From contig OW240920.1 of NCBI GenBank assembly GCA_933207985.1, positions 150,129,416 through 150,193,415 of the forward strand: DNA of 64,000 nt. The letters are read 5' to 3'. The stretch is from Pelobates cultripes (taxonomy: Eukaryota > Chordata > Amphibia > Anura > Pelobatidae). Under the pieces are notes generated by a model that searched no databases, was not told the DNA's origin, and worked only from the letters and a program-made list of their open reading frames with translations. Shown here piece by piece: positions 63,128 through 64,000 of the stretch (position 1 is the stretch's first letter; each line of letters begins with the position of its first letter). Both the position numbers and the translations under genes were made by a program.

Positions 63128-64000
63128 TGTAGCGGATGGCACTGGGCTGTCCTGGAAATTACATGTATTTTAATGTCTTCGGTTGAATTGTAACGATATA
63201 TGTGAAAATGTATGCAATATTCCCTGATTGTTCGGTAGAATCACTCTAGAAATTATGAGAATGAAACTACCGAACAGTCAGACCTCCCCAGTGTAAAGTG
63301 TGCCTCCAATTACCGGTTGCAACAATGTTGCGAACCGGTAATTGACGATTTGTGCAGTGGGTCCTTTGTTCTCGGGGGTGGCCCGAACAGCGGTGTTTTG
63401 CCGTCGAGTGTCTGGAACCCAAATCGGACACTCGGCTAGGCGAACACCGCTGAGACCTCCACACTAACCTTGTATTCACTTCCAAACTACCGAACGGGGG
63501 GATTCATGCGAACCCTCCCTGATCTCTGTAATGCTAGCATTTCATGCAGTTTGTTCCCTTATACTGTGACCGACCGCAGGGCCCCATCTCGTGGAACCAA
63601 TTTCGGCTGTTCTCTCCAGTGCGGTCGGTCTTTTCATTACCGCCACAGATTTCCCGAACCCCTGGTCCGATCTGGGTGATTTTTGGATATGTTCCTCACC
63701 CAGATCAGGGCTACCAGGGGATGTGACATTTAAAGGGGTACCCCTAAGTTTAGGGGTACATCCAGAAACTGGGGGAATTTGTGTACTGGATAAGGGGATT
63801 ATGAGTCAGGCTAACGGGAGGAGATGTGTGGGAGGTTACTCGAGTATGATTGGGCACTGTAGTAATTACTGTAAATCCCTCCCTTGCATGGGAGCATGCT
63901 TTATAAGGCCACTGTGTGAATAAAAGTTTAGTTCTGCTCCTGATGCTGTGTGTCGTCCAGTCATTGGGAGTGCTGTTGGGATATTGCTGTTACGGTTACC
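63128..64000 (+). mobile_element. LTR running to the window end
   Basis: It starts TGTAGCGGATGGCAC and carries hairpin A at 63388-63452, a TTTATAAGG box near 63899 and GAATAAAAG near 63919. It ends near or beyond the window. Whether it is solo or the 5' LTR of an element is not known. Confidence 0.7.
63388..63452. other. Conserved LTR hairpin (type A), clearest copy
   Basis: CAGCGGTGTT pairs with AACACCGCTG and inner GCCGTCGAGTGTC pairs with GACACTCGGC with a small bulge. The loop has TGGAACCCAAATCG. Confidence 0.8.

Overview
The window is vertebrate genomic DNA, probably from a frog or another amphibian. One host gene is recognisable: the 3' part of GRIPAP1 (GRIP1-associated protein 1, also called GRASP-1), on the + strand. 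Ten coding exons lie between 10515 and 48467. Together they give 1008 nt, or 335 residues plus a stop codon, and all exon phases agree. Earlier exons must lie to the left of the window. The amphibian call is an inference. It rests on large introns and on a mix of Tc1, L1-like, CR1-like and Gmr1-like elements, TTAA-flanked MITEs and many solo LTRs that resemble frog repeats I know. No species can be named.

Layout. Positions 1-730 hold a fold-back DNA-transposon fragment. From about 1160 to 10430 runs a + strand L1-like LINE, broken by a TTAA-flanked MITE (3126-3603), a solo LTR (3815-4813), a TIR element (4923-5578) and a truncated LTR retroelement with a gag-like ORF (6112 to about 9050). The GRIPAP1 exons follow. 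Their introns are filled with unrelated minisatellites, each with its own period (about 18, 25, 28, 32, 34, 36, 38, 39 or 42 bp). The largest is a 6.3-kb array of a 39-bp unit in intron 8. Intron 5 also carries a nearly complete minus-strand Ty3/gypsy element of the Gmr1 type (21981-27174). Intron 6 carries a Tc1-like transposon that was itself hit by a solo LTR. Intron 9 carries a decayed second Gmr1-like copy. Downstream of the gene (about 49.8-64 kb) are solo LTRs of one diverged family, a minus-strand CR1-like LINE and two more minisatellites. By rough addition about 20 kb of the 64 kb is tandem repeat.

What stands out. (1) The Gmr1-like element keeps the order gag-protease-integrase-RT-RNase H, its capsid region resembles the vertebrate SCAN domain, its 298-bp LTRs differ at about six positions, and it has a perfect 5-bp target duplication. 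(2) The solo LTR family carries two palindromes that survive while the surrounding sequence diverges. (3) Several introns are almost entirely minisatellite, starting close to the splice donors, and many transposons landed inside the arrays. I found no RNA gene, CRISPR array or bacterial-type system. Long ORFs inside the arrays are artefacts of units without stop codons. Repeat boundaries and copy numbers were read by eye and are approximate unless a target duplication fixes them.
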